From Lachnospiraceae bacterium (GTDB lineage: Bacteria > Bacillota > Clostridia > Lachnospirales > Lachnospiraceae): a DNA stretch of 64,000 nt. A program made the translations under genes and the position numbers. The DNA lies in the NCBI GenBank assembly GCA_022791575.1, contig JAAVZI010000080.1, positions 16,467 through 80,466 on the forward strand, read 5' to 3'. Shown here piece by piece: positions 17,269-26,207 of this stretch. The notes under the pieces are model-generated. The model worked only from the letters and a program-made list of their open reading frames with translations, had not been told where the DNA came from and did not search any database. Positions within the stretch are counted from its first letter, which is position 1. Each line of letters starts with the position of its first letter.

Positions 17269-18891
17269 ATGAAAATGATGAAAAAAGTAATTTCAGCAAT
17301 TGCAGTGACAGCTATGGTCGCGGTAGCAGCAATTCCTGCAACATCATTGAAGGTAGAAGCAGCGCCAGCCTCTTACATTACCGGATATGATTTTGAAAAT
17401 GGCACAGGAATGTCTCCTGGAGTAAATGGAGGTACACCGCCTACAGTTGTAGACGATGCAGAAAGAGGAAGCAAGGTATTGAAGCTTGCAAATGGTTCAT
17501 CCTCTAATCTGGAGGTCAAGACAGCTACAAATGGAATGGGTCCTTATGACCAGAAGATTGTTCAGGGAACACCAAGTAGTTTGAAATTTCCTAATCCTTT
17601 TGCTGGTAAGAGCTTAAGTGGTCTTTCCATTTCTTTCTGGATTAAAGTTCCGGATGATAATGCAGCTAAGACAGCAGCAGCGATCATGGGCTTTATCAGC
17701 GGTGATAAGACGGTACAGCATCCAGATAAGGAAGCTGGTATTGATGGTAAGGAAAGTGTTGAAGATGCACACGGACCTTATATTTATGGTATTACTTGTG
17801 GATATCAAGATCCGGTAGGCGATGGTTTTAATCCAATGGTATATTTCGTTGGGCTTCATCATAATAAACTGGAGCTGCATGATGAGGAAGGTATTTATTT
17901 AGGTGTAGCTAATAAGTGGCAGTATGTAACCATTACAGCAAACAATTCAACAACGACTGTTTATGTGAATGGTGCTAAGAAAGAGTTATATAGAGTTATT
18001 GATAAACGTTGGAATGCAGGTGAGAAAGATCCTTCTAATCCTGTAAATACGACTCAGGTTAAATTCCTGGAAGCTATGGCATGGCCGGATATGCAGGCAT
18101 ATATTGGTAATACCGGATATAGTCCGACATCTGAGATTTGCCTGGATGAGATTACATTCTACAGCAGTGAGTTATCTGCAAGTGAAGTAGCAGCTTTGTA
18201 TCAGACAGCGCAGTCTGGAAGTACAGTTAGTGGAGGCAGCACAGGTTCTAGTGGCGGTTCATCTTCTAGCGGCGGTTCATCTTCTGGTGGTAGCTCCAAT
18301 AATGATGCTGCAAAACAGAAAGCAGCAGAAGCAGCGGCAGCAGCAGCAGCAGCTGAGGCAGCAGCAGTAGAGCAGAATAAAGGATTGACCGATGCAGTAC
18401 TTGCTTCTTTGGAAGTAAAGGGTATGCCAAGTTCTGCAACTCTTTCAAAGTCAGCTATTTATAGAGGTACAAGTCAGTATACATCTATACAGGCCTCTTT
18501 GAATGGTGTTATTTTAAGAAATGGATTCCGCTTATCTAATTTTATAGCTATGGATTTGAATTTTGGCGGAACACAGCCGCAGTCTGTTGCTAAGATTGTT
18601 GCAGATGTACCAAGCGGATTTAATACAGATAATATTGTAGTTGCAAGAATTAATAGTGATGGTACTGTATCCGTATTAAAGCATACGATTGAGAATGGTA
18701 AGATTGTTGCGAAGACAAACCACTTCTCTACATATGCAATTGTCAGCTTAGAGCCAGGTACTCCAGGAAGCGCTTCTGCTAATCTTCCGAAGACCGGTAC
18801 AGTTGCAGGTGGAGTTGTAGCAGGATTTGGTGTTGTCAGTGTAGCGCTTGGAGTTCTTTTATTAAAAAAGAAAAAAACAGTGTTAGAATAA
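17269..18891 (+). CDS. LPKTG cell-wall-anchored surface protein with LamG-like domain
   Basis: This 540-residue surface protein has a signal peptide ending near VEAAPA. A LamG/concanavalin-like beta-sandwich follows (about residues 38-315; FENGTGMSP, ISFWIKVPDDN, CLDEITFYSSELSASEVAALY). Next come a Gly/Ser linker (about 320-345), an alanine-rich helical stretch, and a second beta-rich module ending in HFSTYAIVS. The sorting signal LPKTG is at residues 506-510, followed by a hydrophobic span and KKKK. LamG-like domains often bind glycans, so a sugar-binding adhesin role is likely but unproven. It lies directly downstream of a sortase and ends at a strong terminator. Confidence 0.9.
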   Translation: MKMMKKVISAIAVTAMVAVAAIPATSLKVEAAPASYITGYDFENGTGMSPGVNGGTPPTVVDDAERGSKVLKLANGSSSNLEVKTATNGMGPYDQKIVQGTPSSLKFPNPFAGKSLSGLSISFWIKVPDDNAAKTAAAIMGFISGDKTVQHPDKEAGIDGKESVEDAHGPYIYGITCGYQDPVGDGFNPMVYFVGLHHNKLELHDEEGIYLGVANKWQYVTITANNSTTTVYVNGAKKELYRVIDKRWNAGEKDPSNPVNTTQVKFLEAMAWPDMQAYIGNTGYSPTSEICLDEITFYSSELSASEVAALYQTAQSGSTVSGGSTGSSGGSSSSGGSSSGGSSNNDAAKQKAAEAAAAAAAAEAAAVEQNKGLTDAVLASLEVKGMPSSATLSKSAIYRGTSQYTSIQASLNGVILRNGFRLSNFIAMDLNFGGTQPQSVAKIVADVPSGFNTDNIVVARINSDGTVSVLKHTIENGKIVAKTNHFSTYAIVSLEPGTPGSASANLPKTGTVAGGVVAGFGVVSVALGVLLLKKKKTVLE

Positions 18892-18913
18892 AGAACAAAT
18901 GATAGAATTTGCA

Positions 18914-18943
18914 AGAGACCACACATTGTTGTGGTCTCTTTTT
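18914..18943 (+). terminator. Terminator of the surface protein gene
   Basis: A 10-bp stem AGAGACCACA/TGTGGTCTCT (18914-18923 with 18930-18939) is followed by a T-run. Confidence 0.85.
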
Positions 18944-19063
18944 ATTATATAACAAAGATATGGAGATAAATGTATATATATTTTACAATATGTTCTTGCT
19001 ATCTTATAAATCATTCGTTATAATAGAAAAAGTATCTAAAAATCAAAAAGGAGTAGAAATCCT

Positions 19064-19984
19064 ATGCGTGGACCACGAGCAAACAATTCTAGACTGAGTG
19101 TTATGAAAAAAATTGTCCGTTTTATTTTTTTATTTATCGATAAGTTGCAGAAAGCACATATCGGCGCGTATGCTGCTCAGGCAGCATACTTTATTGTATT
19201 GTCTGGGATTCCGCTGCTGATGATGCTCTTAGCGTTGATTCAATATACACCGCTTACGAAAAGTATGCTTTTGGAAATGTTTTCTTCATTTTTGCCCTCT
19301 GTGCTGATGCCATTTATAATAGCGGTTATGGATGAAGTATATACTAAGTCTGTAACACTGATTTCCATAACAGCGATTATTGCATTTTGGTCCGGGGCAA
19401 GAGGAATGTTGGCGATTACAGCAGGATGCAACAATATCTATGGTGTGAAGGAGACAAGAAATTATTTTATCCTGCGGCTGCGTTCGGCTGTACATACACT
19501 AATATTGTTGGTAGCAGTGATTGTTGCTATGCTGCTTTTTGTGTTCAGTGAGCAGAGGCTGGATTTCCTGGCAGAGCGTTTTGTAGTAGTAGATGTAATC
19601 ATGAATGCAGTCGGTAAAGTACGGTTTTTAATGGCTCTGGCTATTGAACTTTGTATATTTTTGTTTATTTATAAGCTAGTGCCGAACCGGAAAGGAAAAC
19701 TCGGATGGCAGATTCCGGGGGCATTATTTGCAGCAGTGGGATGGAGCGGTTTTTCTTATTTCTATTCTATTTATGTAGGCGGATTTAGTAATATGTCCTA
19801 TATGTATGGGAGCTTAACAACCATCATAATTTTTATGTTATGGATCTATACCTGCATGTACATTTTATTGATTGGAGCAGGGATTAATGCTTGTATAGAA
19901 CGCTATCCCCGCTGGCGGAAATGGGAGAAAATACGTAAAAAAGAGGAAAAAACAGAAGTAAAGGCAGCAGAAGTTAAAAAATAA
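19064..19984 (+). CDS. YihY/BrkB-family membrane protein
   Basis: This 306-residue protein with six predicted membrane segments has typical family features: an amphipathic start, AAQAAYFIVLSGIPLLMMLL, FWSGARGMLAITAGCNNIYG, and the C-terminal YGSLTTIIIFMLWIYTCMY and GAGINACIER motifs. The family is widespread and its biochemical role is unsettled; the old RNase BN name is not supported. AAAGGAG lies about 10 bp before the ATG at 19064. A later ATG at 19103 has no ribosome site. The end is basic and Lys/Glu-rich and cytoplasmic. Confidence 0.9.
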   Translation: MRGPRANNSRLSVMKKIVRFIFLFIDKLQKAHIGAYAAQAAYFIVLSGIPLLMMLLALIQYTPLTKSMLLEMFSSFLPSVLMPFIIAVMDEVYTKSVTLISITAIIAFWSGARGMLAITAGCNNIYGVKETRNYFILRLRSAVHTLILLVAVIVAMLLFVFSEQRLDFLAERFVVVDVIMNAVGKVRFLMALAIELCIFLFIYKLVPNRKGKLGWQIPGALFAAVGWSGFSYFYSIYVGGFSNMSYMYGSLTTIIIFMLWIYTCMYILLIGAGINACIERYPRWRKWEKIRKKEEKTEVKAAEVKK

Positions 19985-19987
19985 TAC

Positions 19988-20016
19988 TTGCATTTTGAGG
20001 AAAGATATGCTAAAAT
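19988..20016 (+). promoter_or_regulatory. Promoter of the rplS operon
   Basis: TTGCAT (19988-19993), a 17-bp spacer and TAAAAT (20011-20016) begin 3 bp after the upstream stop codon and leave an approximately 75-nt leader before rplS. I could not recognise an L19 autoregulatory fold in it with confidence. Confidence 0.65.
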
Positions 20017-20097
20017 AAATCGTTGTGAGATAGAAGAGATGGTCCTCTGTTGCATTACTGCATTAAGAACGTCAAATAATGAAGGAGGTTCACACAA

Positions 20098-20445
20098 ATG
20101 AATGATATTATTAAGAACATTGAAGCGGAACAGATGAAAGAGACAGTTGATGAGTTTCGTGTAGGTGATACGGTAAAAGTTCATGCAAAGGTAAAAGAGG
20201 GTAACCGTGAGAGAATTCAGATTTTTGAAGGTACGGTTATTAAGAGACAGGGTGGAAGTAACAGAGAGACTTTCACAGTCAGAAAGAATTCTAATGGAAT
20301 CGGTGTGGAGAAAACTTGGCCGCTTCATTCCCCTAATGTGGAGAAAATTGAAGTTGTCCGCAGAGGTAAAGTAAGAAGAGCAAAACTCTATTACTTAAGA
20401 GGTCGTGTAGGAAAGCGTGCAAAGGTAAAGGAATTAGTAAAATAA
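20098..20445 (+). CDS. rplS: 50S ribosomal protein L19
   Basis: This 115-residue protein of the large ribosomal subunit lies near the 30S-50S interface. The typical segments are [46 protein letters not shown] text and the basic end [15 protein letters not shown]. Length matches the family. AAGGAGG lies about 9 bp before the ATG. It opens a block in the Bacillus-like order with rbgA and rnhB, and is followed by its own terminator, so lepB and later genes may need read-through or another promoter. Confidence 0.97.
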   Translation: MNDIIKNIEAEQMKETVDEFRVGDTVKVHAKVKEGNRERIQIFEGTVIKRQGGSNRETFTVRKNSNGIGVEKTWPLHSPNVEKIEVVRRGKVRRAKLYYLRGRVGKRAKVKELVK

Positions 20446-20460
20446 TTATTTTGAAAACAG

Positions 20461-20484
20461 GGACAATTCATATTGTCCTTTTTT
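20461..20484 (+). terminator. Terminator after rplS
   Basis: A GGACAAT/ATTGTCC stem (20461-20467 with 20472-20478) with a TCAT loop is followed by TTTTTT. Confidence 0.85.
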
Positions 20485-20515
20485 CATATAGCAGGATAAA
20501 GTATAAGGTGACGAT

Positions 20516-21094
20516 ATGAGGAAGAAGCAGCTGCGTTTTTATGAAAAAGAAAAAAAGATTAATATAAGGCTTGTACAGAAAATTGCTTTGTGGATATTTC
20601 AGATTGCTGTAGTGGCAGCAATTGCGATTGTAACAGCATTTTTCTGGGGACAAAAAGCGCCGGTGATTGGTTCTTCCATGGAGCCCGGAGTGAAAGCAGG
20701 GACTTCTGTCTGGATTAATAAGGCCGCTTATATGCTGTCATCTCCAGAGCGGTTTGATGTGATTGTATTTAAGCCAAACGGCAATAAAAAGGAATATTTT
20801 TATGTAAAACGTGTAATTGGTATGCCAGGTGAGACTATTCAGATTATTAATGGACAGATTTATATTGATGGAGAATTATTGAAGGAACATGGAGAACGAG
20901 AATTAATTGAGGACCCGGGAATTGCTTCGGAACCGTATAAGATAGGAAACGAAGAATATTTTGTATTGGGGGATAACCGCAATAATAGTGAAGACAGCAG
21001 GTATGCAGATATAGGAACTATTAAATTTGATGATATCGAAGGCAGCGCCTGGCTGTGGAGCAGTGAAGGTTTCCAGTTTGGCAGAATAGAATAA
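20516..21094 (+). CDS. lepB: Signal peptidase I (type I leader peptidase)
   Basis: This 192-residue membrane protease cleaves secretory signal peptides. It has a short basic head, one membrane helix (WIFQIAVVAAIAIVTAFFWG), the catalytic serine box GSSMEPG and the general-base lysine in VKRVIGMPGE. The C-terminal box GDNRNNSEDSR completes the fold. Size is typical for Gram-positive enzymes. AAGGTG precedes the ATG. It is followed closely by rbgA, beyond which a second and very large signal peptidase lies. Confidence 0.95.
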   Translation: MRKKQLRFYEKEKKINIRLVQKIALWIFQIAVVAAIAIVTAFFWGQKAPVIGSSMEPGVKAGTSVWINKAAYMLSSPERFDVIVFKPNGNKKEYFYVKRVIGMPGETIQIINGQIYIDGELLKEHGERELIEDPGIASEPYKIGNEEYFVLGDNRNNSEDSRYADIGTIKFDDIEGSAWLWSSEGFQFGRIE

Positions 21095-21109
21095 ACGGAG
21101 GACATACTT

Positions 21110-21952
21110 ATGCATTTTCAGTGGTATCCAGGCCATATGACCAAGGCCAGAAGAATGATGCAGGAGGATATAAAGTTAATTGATTTGATTATTGAATTGG
21201 TGGATGCAAGGGTGCCTTTAAGCAGCCGTAATCCAGATATTGACCAGCTGGGGCAGAATAAGTCACGGCTTATTTTGCTGAATAAATCAGATTTGGCAGA
21301 TGAGAAATATAATAAGCAGTGGAGTCAATATTTTAAAGAAAAAGGGTACTTTGTTGCTTCTGTTAATGCTAGAAACGGAGACGGACTGAAATCTATTAAT
21401 TCAGTAATACAGCAGGCGTGCAAGGAAAAGATTGAAAGAGATCGAAAAAGAGGAATTTTAAATAGACCTGTAAGAGCTATGGTGGCAGGAATTCCTAATG
21501 TGGGAAAATCTACTTTTATTAATTCGTATGCTAAAAAAGCCTGTACTAAAACGGGTAATAAGCCAGGTGTTACAAAAGGAAAGCAATGGATTCGCCTGAA
21601 TAAATCCTTGGAACTGCTGGATACGCCGGGAATTCTCTGGCCTAAGTTTGAAGATCAGGCGGTGGGGCTAAGGCTTGCTTTTATTGGTTCTATGAAAGAT
21701 GAATTATTAAATACTGAAGAACTAGCGTTGGAATTAATTGGTTTTTTAGTAAAACAGTATTCGGGTGTTTTGTCAGCGCGTTATGGGCTTGATGAGCAGG
21801 AAGACCGATTTGGAGTGTTGAAAGACATAGCAGAAAACAGACATTGTATACAAAGTGGCGGAAAGTTGGATACAGAGAAAGCTGCCAATATGCTTTTGGA
21901 TGAATTTAGAAATGGTAAATTAGGAAGGCTGACATTAGAATTTCCAGAATAA
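21110..21952 (+). CDS. rbgA: Ribosome biogenesis GTPase RbgA (YlqF)
   Basis: This 280-residue GTPase acts in late 50S assembly. It has the circularly permuted order of G motifs: NKSD (G4) comes before the P-loop GIPNVGKST and the DTPGIL (G3) motif. The start FQWYPGHMTKA is characteristic of YlqF/RbgA. It sits between two signal peptidase genes, with the rplS and rnhB context also seen in Bacillus. GGAGG lies about 9 bp before the ATG. Confidence 0.95.
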   Translation: MHFQWYPGHMTKARRMMQEDIKLIDLIIELVDARVPLSSRNPDIDQLGQNKSRLILLNKSDLADEKYNKQWSQYFKEKGYFVASVNARNGDGLKSINSVIQQACKEKIERDRKRGILNRPVRAMVAGIPNVGKSTFINSYAKKACTKTGNKPGVTKGKQWIRLNKSLELLDTPGILWPKFEDQAVGLRLAFIGSMKDELLNTEELALELIGFLVKQYSGVLSARYGLDEQEDRFGVLKDIAENRHCIQSGGKLDTEKAANMLLDEFRNGKLGRLTLEFPE

Positions 21953-21982
21953 TAAATGCGATAATATGAGGTGAAGTTACCT

Positions 21983-24900
21983 ATGAAAATGAAGTGGATA
22001 GATTTTGACGAAATGGAAAAAGCTGAGGATGACTTTGATGAAACAGAAGATATGAAAGAAAAAGAAGAGGACGGTCTGGATATAGCCTTGATTAGGAAGC
22101 TGGCAGAAGAAGAGACGAAAGAGTCAGAAGCAGATGATGAGGCTTACTGGGCGCTTCCATGGCATGTAAATGAGAGGAAGGCAAAAGAAGATAATGTAGA
22201 TGCAGATGAGTATTATTTTCAGTTGCCGTCTGAACAGGATTCTTCTCCACGGGATAGCATGAATGAGGTAGAAGAAGAGTTTTTTGCTCCGGTTGGTCAG
22301 GAGAAGGATATTTATTCGATATCAGAGGAAGAGGCAGAAAAAATTTCTCTTGAGGAAAAACGTGCTCGTATGGAGAAAATTTTCGGCGTGAATGTATCTG
22401 CTGCAGAAGAAAAGTCTGTAAAAGAGGTCGAGGATGTACAGGAGGATCTGGATCTGGCAGAAATTCATTTTGAAGAAATGGCAGAGCAGATGATAAGAGA
22501 GCTGCAGGAAGAAGAGCATTACAAAAGGAACAGATCCAGGCATAGAGAAAAGGGAATAAATACCAAGGAAGATCGGCTAAAAAATAGTGGAAAAAAAATA
22601 CAAGACAAAGAACAGCCGGAATATAAAGAGAAAAAAGTGAAAGATAAAGAACAACTAGAATATAAAGAGGAAAAACGTCAAGATGAAGAACAATTAGAAT
22701 ATAAAGCGAAAAAAATACAAGATGAAGAACAGTTAAAATATAAAGAGCTCCAAGACCAAAAACAGCCAGAATATAAAAAGGAAAAGCTCCAAGACAAAGA
22801 ACAGCCAGAATATAGAGAGGAAAGGTTCCAAGACAAAGAACAGCCAGAATATAAAGAGGAAAGGTTCCAAGACAAAGAACAGTCAAAATATAAAGAGGGA
22901 AAGTACCAAAAAAAAGAACAGTCAAAATATAAAGAGGAAAAATTCCAAGACAAAGAACAGTTAGAATATAAAGAGGAAAAGCTCCAAGACGAAGAACAGC
23001 TGGCGTATAAAAAGAAAAAAATTAAAAAGAGGGAACAGCTGAAGTATAGAAAGAAAAAAAAGCAGGATGAGCAGCTGGAATTAACAGAGGGAAGAACAAA
23101 TGAAGAGCAACTAGAACTGATAGGGGAAAACATAAAAGAAGAACAGTCAGAATATGAAAATGTAAAGTCAGAACAGAATCGATATTATAATCCACTGGAG
23201 TTTGAGAAGGAAGTTCCAAATGAAGCAGAAGAGAAACGTTATGCGAATTTTAAAGAGAAATATCTGACGGAACAGGTGATGAATAAAGAAGCCAGGGAAG
23301 AAGCGAAAGCAAGAGCAGAAGCAGAGGCAAAAGAGTTAGAGGAATTAAAGGCAGCTGAAGAAATGGAACAGGGTTCCTGGTTTAAAAGGAACAGATTTTT
23401 TAGAAAACTGGAGGAAAGAGAACAGAATCGGAATGAAGATGTTCCTTGGTTTGTTGAAGAATATAATAAGAAAAAGGCAGAATCGGCGCCAAATGTTCCA
23501 AAATGGAAGGATGAGCCGCTGCCAGAACAAGAAGAAATGGAACAGGAAAGCCCGGCATTTTCAAACTCATTGGAACATTCTTCTCGGCAAGAGTTGACGG
23601 GCAGTGTGAAGGGCAATCGAGAAACAGAAGCAGGGGAATCTTTTATAAGTGATGAAATACCAGAAGAAAATTTGATTAATCATGTAGATGATCTGCATAA
23701 TAACATTGCTTATGAATACATGCAGGAAGAAGAGCCGGAAAACAGAAAAAAAATACTAAGGAGACATAGGATCAGTGGGCAGTCTCCTTCCCTAGAGGTT
23801 GGTAAACGGAGTGGAAAGTCCCCCTCCTTAGAAATCGGCGGACAGAAGAGAAAAAATAAAGAAGTTCAGCAGGAACAAAAGATAATCGAGGAAGAATTTA
23901 CTAAAGAGCAGAAGAGAGAAATTAAAGAAGAATCTAAAGAAAAAATAATATCAAAAGAACGGGAAGTTGTAGAAGAAATTCTTATAAAAAATAATGTTAA
24001 AAGCAGTACTTTTTCCAATCAGGAAAGAAGGAATGCGCAAGAAATTAAGAGTGCAGTAAAAGAAAATACAAAGGATGAAATAAGTGAAAAACGCATAAGA
24101 GAGACTAAAATAGATGAAAAATCGCAGAGGGCGAATATAGAGCATGAAGATGAGTCAGAAGCGATAAAAGGAATTACTAAGAGAAAAATTAGTACTAGAA
24201 CTACAAAAGAGCTTAGAAAACGAGAAAAGCCAGAGCTAATAAAAAATGGGTATGAAATTCCAGAAATAGAAATACAAGCAAATGATTTTGAAGATAAAGC
24301 GTCCGAGCAGGAAGAAAGAAAAGCAGAGAGAGCCGTAGCACGAACAGAACATCATTTGATGAATGGTTCAGGTCAAAGAGAGCGAGTAAGAGTCGCAGAG
24401 AATAAAGAAAGGGCAAGAAGTGTAGAAGAAACGGAAAAAAAGCCTGTAGTCCGTAGAGCACCAGAGCCTAGAAAAGTTAGAACACTGCCAGAAAATACGA
24501 AGCAGGAATTCCCTATGGAGCCTCAGGATAAGGATCTCATTGGTGTTCTACAAAAACGTACCATTCCCAGCCGTAAGCGGAAAAGCCCTGATCGGATTCG
24601 TGAAATTTATGAAAAACAGGGTCAAGAGGACCCATTAAATCTGGAACGAGTGAATCTTAGAGATTCCGAGCCAGCGCTGCAGCGTGTTCCAGAACCAGAG
24701 TCTGTGCAGCCGGAAAAAAAGATTACCAAGCTTCAGAGTGCATTTGAGGAGGAATTCCAGACTGGTGGTGCAGAGGACTGGTATACAGGAAAAAGCCGGG
24801 AACATGGAAAAACAGCACCGGCACTTCAGGAACAAAAGGATCCTGGTCCTAAAAAGAAAAAAGAGCCTTCTCGGAAATTTGTGAAAGAATTAATCTGGCT

Positions 24901-25411
24901 GATTGTGTCTGTATTAATTGTAATAGTTATTACATTTCTGTTGGTAGAATTCGTAGGTCAGCGGACAGAGGTCAATGGACATTCCATGCAGAACACATTG
25001 CAGGATGGTGATAATTTAATTGTAGATAAGATTTCTTATGCCTTTAAAGACCCGGAGCGATTTGATATTATTGTGTTTCCCCATACGAATGCGAAAGGGG
25101 AAGAAGTCTATTATATTAAACGAATTATTGGTATGCCGGGGGAACGAGTACAGATATCAAATGGGTTTATTTACATTAATGGCCAACAGCTGCAGGAATC
25201 CTATGGGATGGATAACGAGCTGGTATTGAATCCAGGGCTTGCAGAACGGGAAATTCAGCTTACAGAAGATGAATATTTTGTCTTGGGAGACAACCGGAAC
25301 AACAGTTCGGACAGTCGTGAGATAGGCAATATTAAGAGAAACATTATTGTAGGACGTGCGTGGTTTCGTATCTGGCCGTTTTCCGGCTTTGGCCTGTTAA
25401 AGCATCAGTAA
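21983..25411 (+). CDS. Giant signal peptidase I with repetitive cytoplasmic extension
   Basis: This 1142-residue protein has only its last about 175 residues forming a signal peptidase I: one membrane helix (about 968-991), the serine box GHSMQ (Ser1001), the lysine in IKRIIGMPGE (Lys1046) and box E GDNRNNSSDS. All catalytic landmarks are present. The first about 965 residues are highly charged and lack membrane segments. They include about 15 tandem 13-residue repeats of the type DKEQPEYKEEKLQ (about residues 207-396), followed by further Glu/Lys/Arg-rich sequence predicted to be helical or disordered. With a single N-in helix, this tail would be cytoplasmic. The ATG at 21983 is used because GAGGTG lies about 9 bp upstream; the GTG at 21971 overlaps it. 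Ordinary signal peptidases are about 170-200 residues, so this is an unusual form. Confidence 0.9.
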   Translation: MKMKWIDFDEMEKAEDDFDETEDMKEKEEDGLDIALIRKLAEEETKESEADDEAYWALPWHVNERKAKEDNVDADEYYFQLPSEQDSSPRDSMNEVEEEFFAPVGQEKDIYSISEEEAEKISLEEKRARMEKIFGVNVSAAEEKSVKEVEDVQEDLDLAEIHFEEMAEQMIRELQEEEHYKRNRSRHREKGINTKEDRLKNSGKKIQDKEQPEYKEKKVKDKEQLEYKEEKRQDEEQLEYKAKKIQDEEQLKYKELQDQKQPEYKKEKLQDKEQPEYREERFQDKEQPEYKEERFQDKEQSKYKEGKYQKKEQSKYKEEKFQDKEQLEYKEEKLQDEEQLAYKKKKIKKREQLKYRKKKKQDEQLELTEGRTNEEQLELIGENIKEEQSEYENVKSEQNRYYNPLEFEKEVPNEAEEKRYANFKEKYLTEQVMNKEAREEAKARAEAEAKELEELKAAEEMEQGSWFKRNRFFRKLEEREQNRNEDVPWFVEEYNKKKAESAPNVPKWKDEPLPEQEEMEQESPAFSNSLEHSSRQELTGSVKGNRETEAGESFISDEIPEENLINHVDDLHNNIAYEYMQEEEPENRKKILRRHRISGQSPSLEVGKRSGKSPSLEIGGQKRKNKEVQQEQKIIEEEFTKEQKREIKEESKEKIISKEREVVEEILIKNNVKSSTFSNQERRNAQEIKSAVKENTKDEISEKRIRETKIDEKSQRANIEHEDESEAIKGITKRKISTRTTKELRKREKPELIKNGYEIPEIEIQANDFEDKASEQEERKAERAVARTEHHLMNGSGQRERVRVAENKERARSVEETEKKPVVRRAPEPRKVRTLPENTKQEFPMEPQDKDLIGVLQKRTIPSRKRKSPDRIREIYEKQGQEDPLNLERVNLRDSEPALQRVPEPESVQPEKKITKLQSAFEEEFQTGGAEDWYTGKSREHGKTAPALQEQKDPGPKKKKEPSRKFVKELIWLIVSVLIVIVITFLLVEFVGQRTEVNGHSMQNTLQDGDNLIVDKISYAFKDPERFDIIVFPHTNAKGEEVYYIKRIIGMPGERVQISNGFIYINGQQLQESYGMDNELVLNPGLAEREIQLTEDEYFVLGDNRNNSSDSREIGNIKRNIIVGRAWFRIWPFSGFGLLKHQ
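22602..23170 (+). repeat. 39-bp tandem coding repeats
   Basis: About 15 direct repeats of a 39-bp unit encode 13 residues (consensus DKEQPEYKEEKLQ). Neighbouring units in 22780-22880 are nearly identical at DNA level, while outer ones have drifted and one unit is shortened. This pattern points to recent expansion by slippage or unequal exchange in the centre of the array. Confidence 0.85.
23777..23849 (+). repeat. Two in-frame copies of the GTCC-18-GGAC stem-loop element
   Basis: Positions 23812-23849 match the non-coding elements at 29658-29693 and 45367-45404 and keep the spacing GTCC, 18 nt, GGAC. A decayed copy at 23777-23810 precedes it. Both are translated in the giant signal peptidase, giving the repeated phrase SPSLEVG / SPSLEIGGQ. 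Confidence 0.6.
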
Positions 25412-25428
25412 GAGTTGTGGAGAATAAT

Positions 25429-26199
25429 ATGGACGGAAGAAAAAACATTTCAGATATTAAAGCAGAACTAAAGGCGGCAGACACACAGGCTCTGTCTGCT
25501 CTCCTATCTGTGTATCGCTTGGATGAGCGCAAGGGTGTACAAAATTTGCTTCGTCAGTATGAGCGGCAGGCAGAGAAACTGGCTCAGGAGAAGCTGCGCA
25601 TCGAGCGGATGAAAGAGTATGAACGCAAATACAGTCAATACCAGAATATATGTGGAATCGATGAAGCTGGAAGAGGGCCATTTGCCGGGCCAGTAGTAGC
25701 GGGAGCAGTAATACTTCCTAAGGACTGCAGCATATTGTATTTGAATGATTCCAAACAGCTTTCGGAGAAAAGAAGAGAAGAGCTGTATGATATGATTATG
25801 GAGAAGGCCAACGCGGTAGGAGTTGGTATTGTCAGTCCGCAGGTGATTGATGAGATTAATATTCTGCAGGCTACTTATGAAGCTATGCGTCAGGCAGTTC
25901 AGAAACTGGATATTTCCCCGGATCTATTATTAAATGATGCAGTTACAATTCCTGGAATTTCCATTCCGCAGATACCGATTATCAAAGGTGATGCAAAGAG
26001 CCTGTCTATTGCGGCAGCATCGGTAATTGCTAAGGTGACCAGGGATCGGTTAATGGTGGAATATGATAAGATCATGCCAGAATACGGATTTGCAGCTAAT
26101 AAGGGGTATGGTTCTAAGCAGCACATAGAAGCGCTGAAGAAATATGGAATGACTCCGATTCATCGTAAAACATTTATACATAATTATGTTGAGGTATAG
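25429..26199 (+). CDS. rnhB: Ribonuclease HII
   Basis: This 256-residue enzyme cleaves RNA in RNA-DNA hybrids and single ribonucleotides in DNA. The catalytic DEAGRGPFAGPV motif starts at Asp78, and later residues (LNDSKQLS, and IIKGDAKSLSIAAASVIAKV) complete the active site. The about 70-residue basic N-terminal extension is usual in Firmicutes RNase HII. I use the ATG at 25429 after GTGGAG; starts further upstream would lie inside the signal peptidase gene. It is 17 bp downstream of that gene. Confidence 0.95.
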   Translation: MDGRKNISDIKAELKAADTQALSALLSVYRLDERKGVQNLLRQYERQAEKLAQEKLRIERMKEYERKYSQYQNICGIDEAGRGPFAGPVVAGAVILPKDCSILYLNDSKQLSEKRREELYDMIMEKANAVGVGIVSPQVIDEINILQATYEAMRQAVQKLDISPDLLLNDAVTIPGISIPQIPIIKGDAKSLSIAAASVIAKVTRDRLMVEYDKIMPEYGFAANKGYGSKQHIEALKKYGMTPIHRKTFIHNYVEV

Positions 26200-26207
26200 G
26201 TGAGGAT

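Noticed and set aside
20017..20097. L19 autoregulatory leader
   Set aside because: A leader exists, but I could not match it to the known fold by eye. A covariance search would decide.
22602..23170. Regular 39-bp repeats suggesting a CRISPR array
   Set aside because: The repeats are in frame, direct and without spacers, and encode 13-residue protein units.
22092..23219. Long reverse-strand open frames (277 and 151 codons) opposite the giant signal peptidase
   Set aside because: They mirror the Glu/Lys repeat region and give repetitive Leu/Phe/Ser-rich text with no ribosome site. They are a composition artefact.
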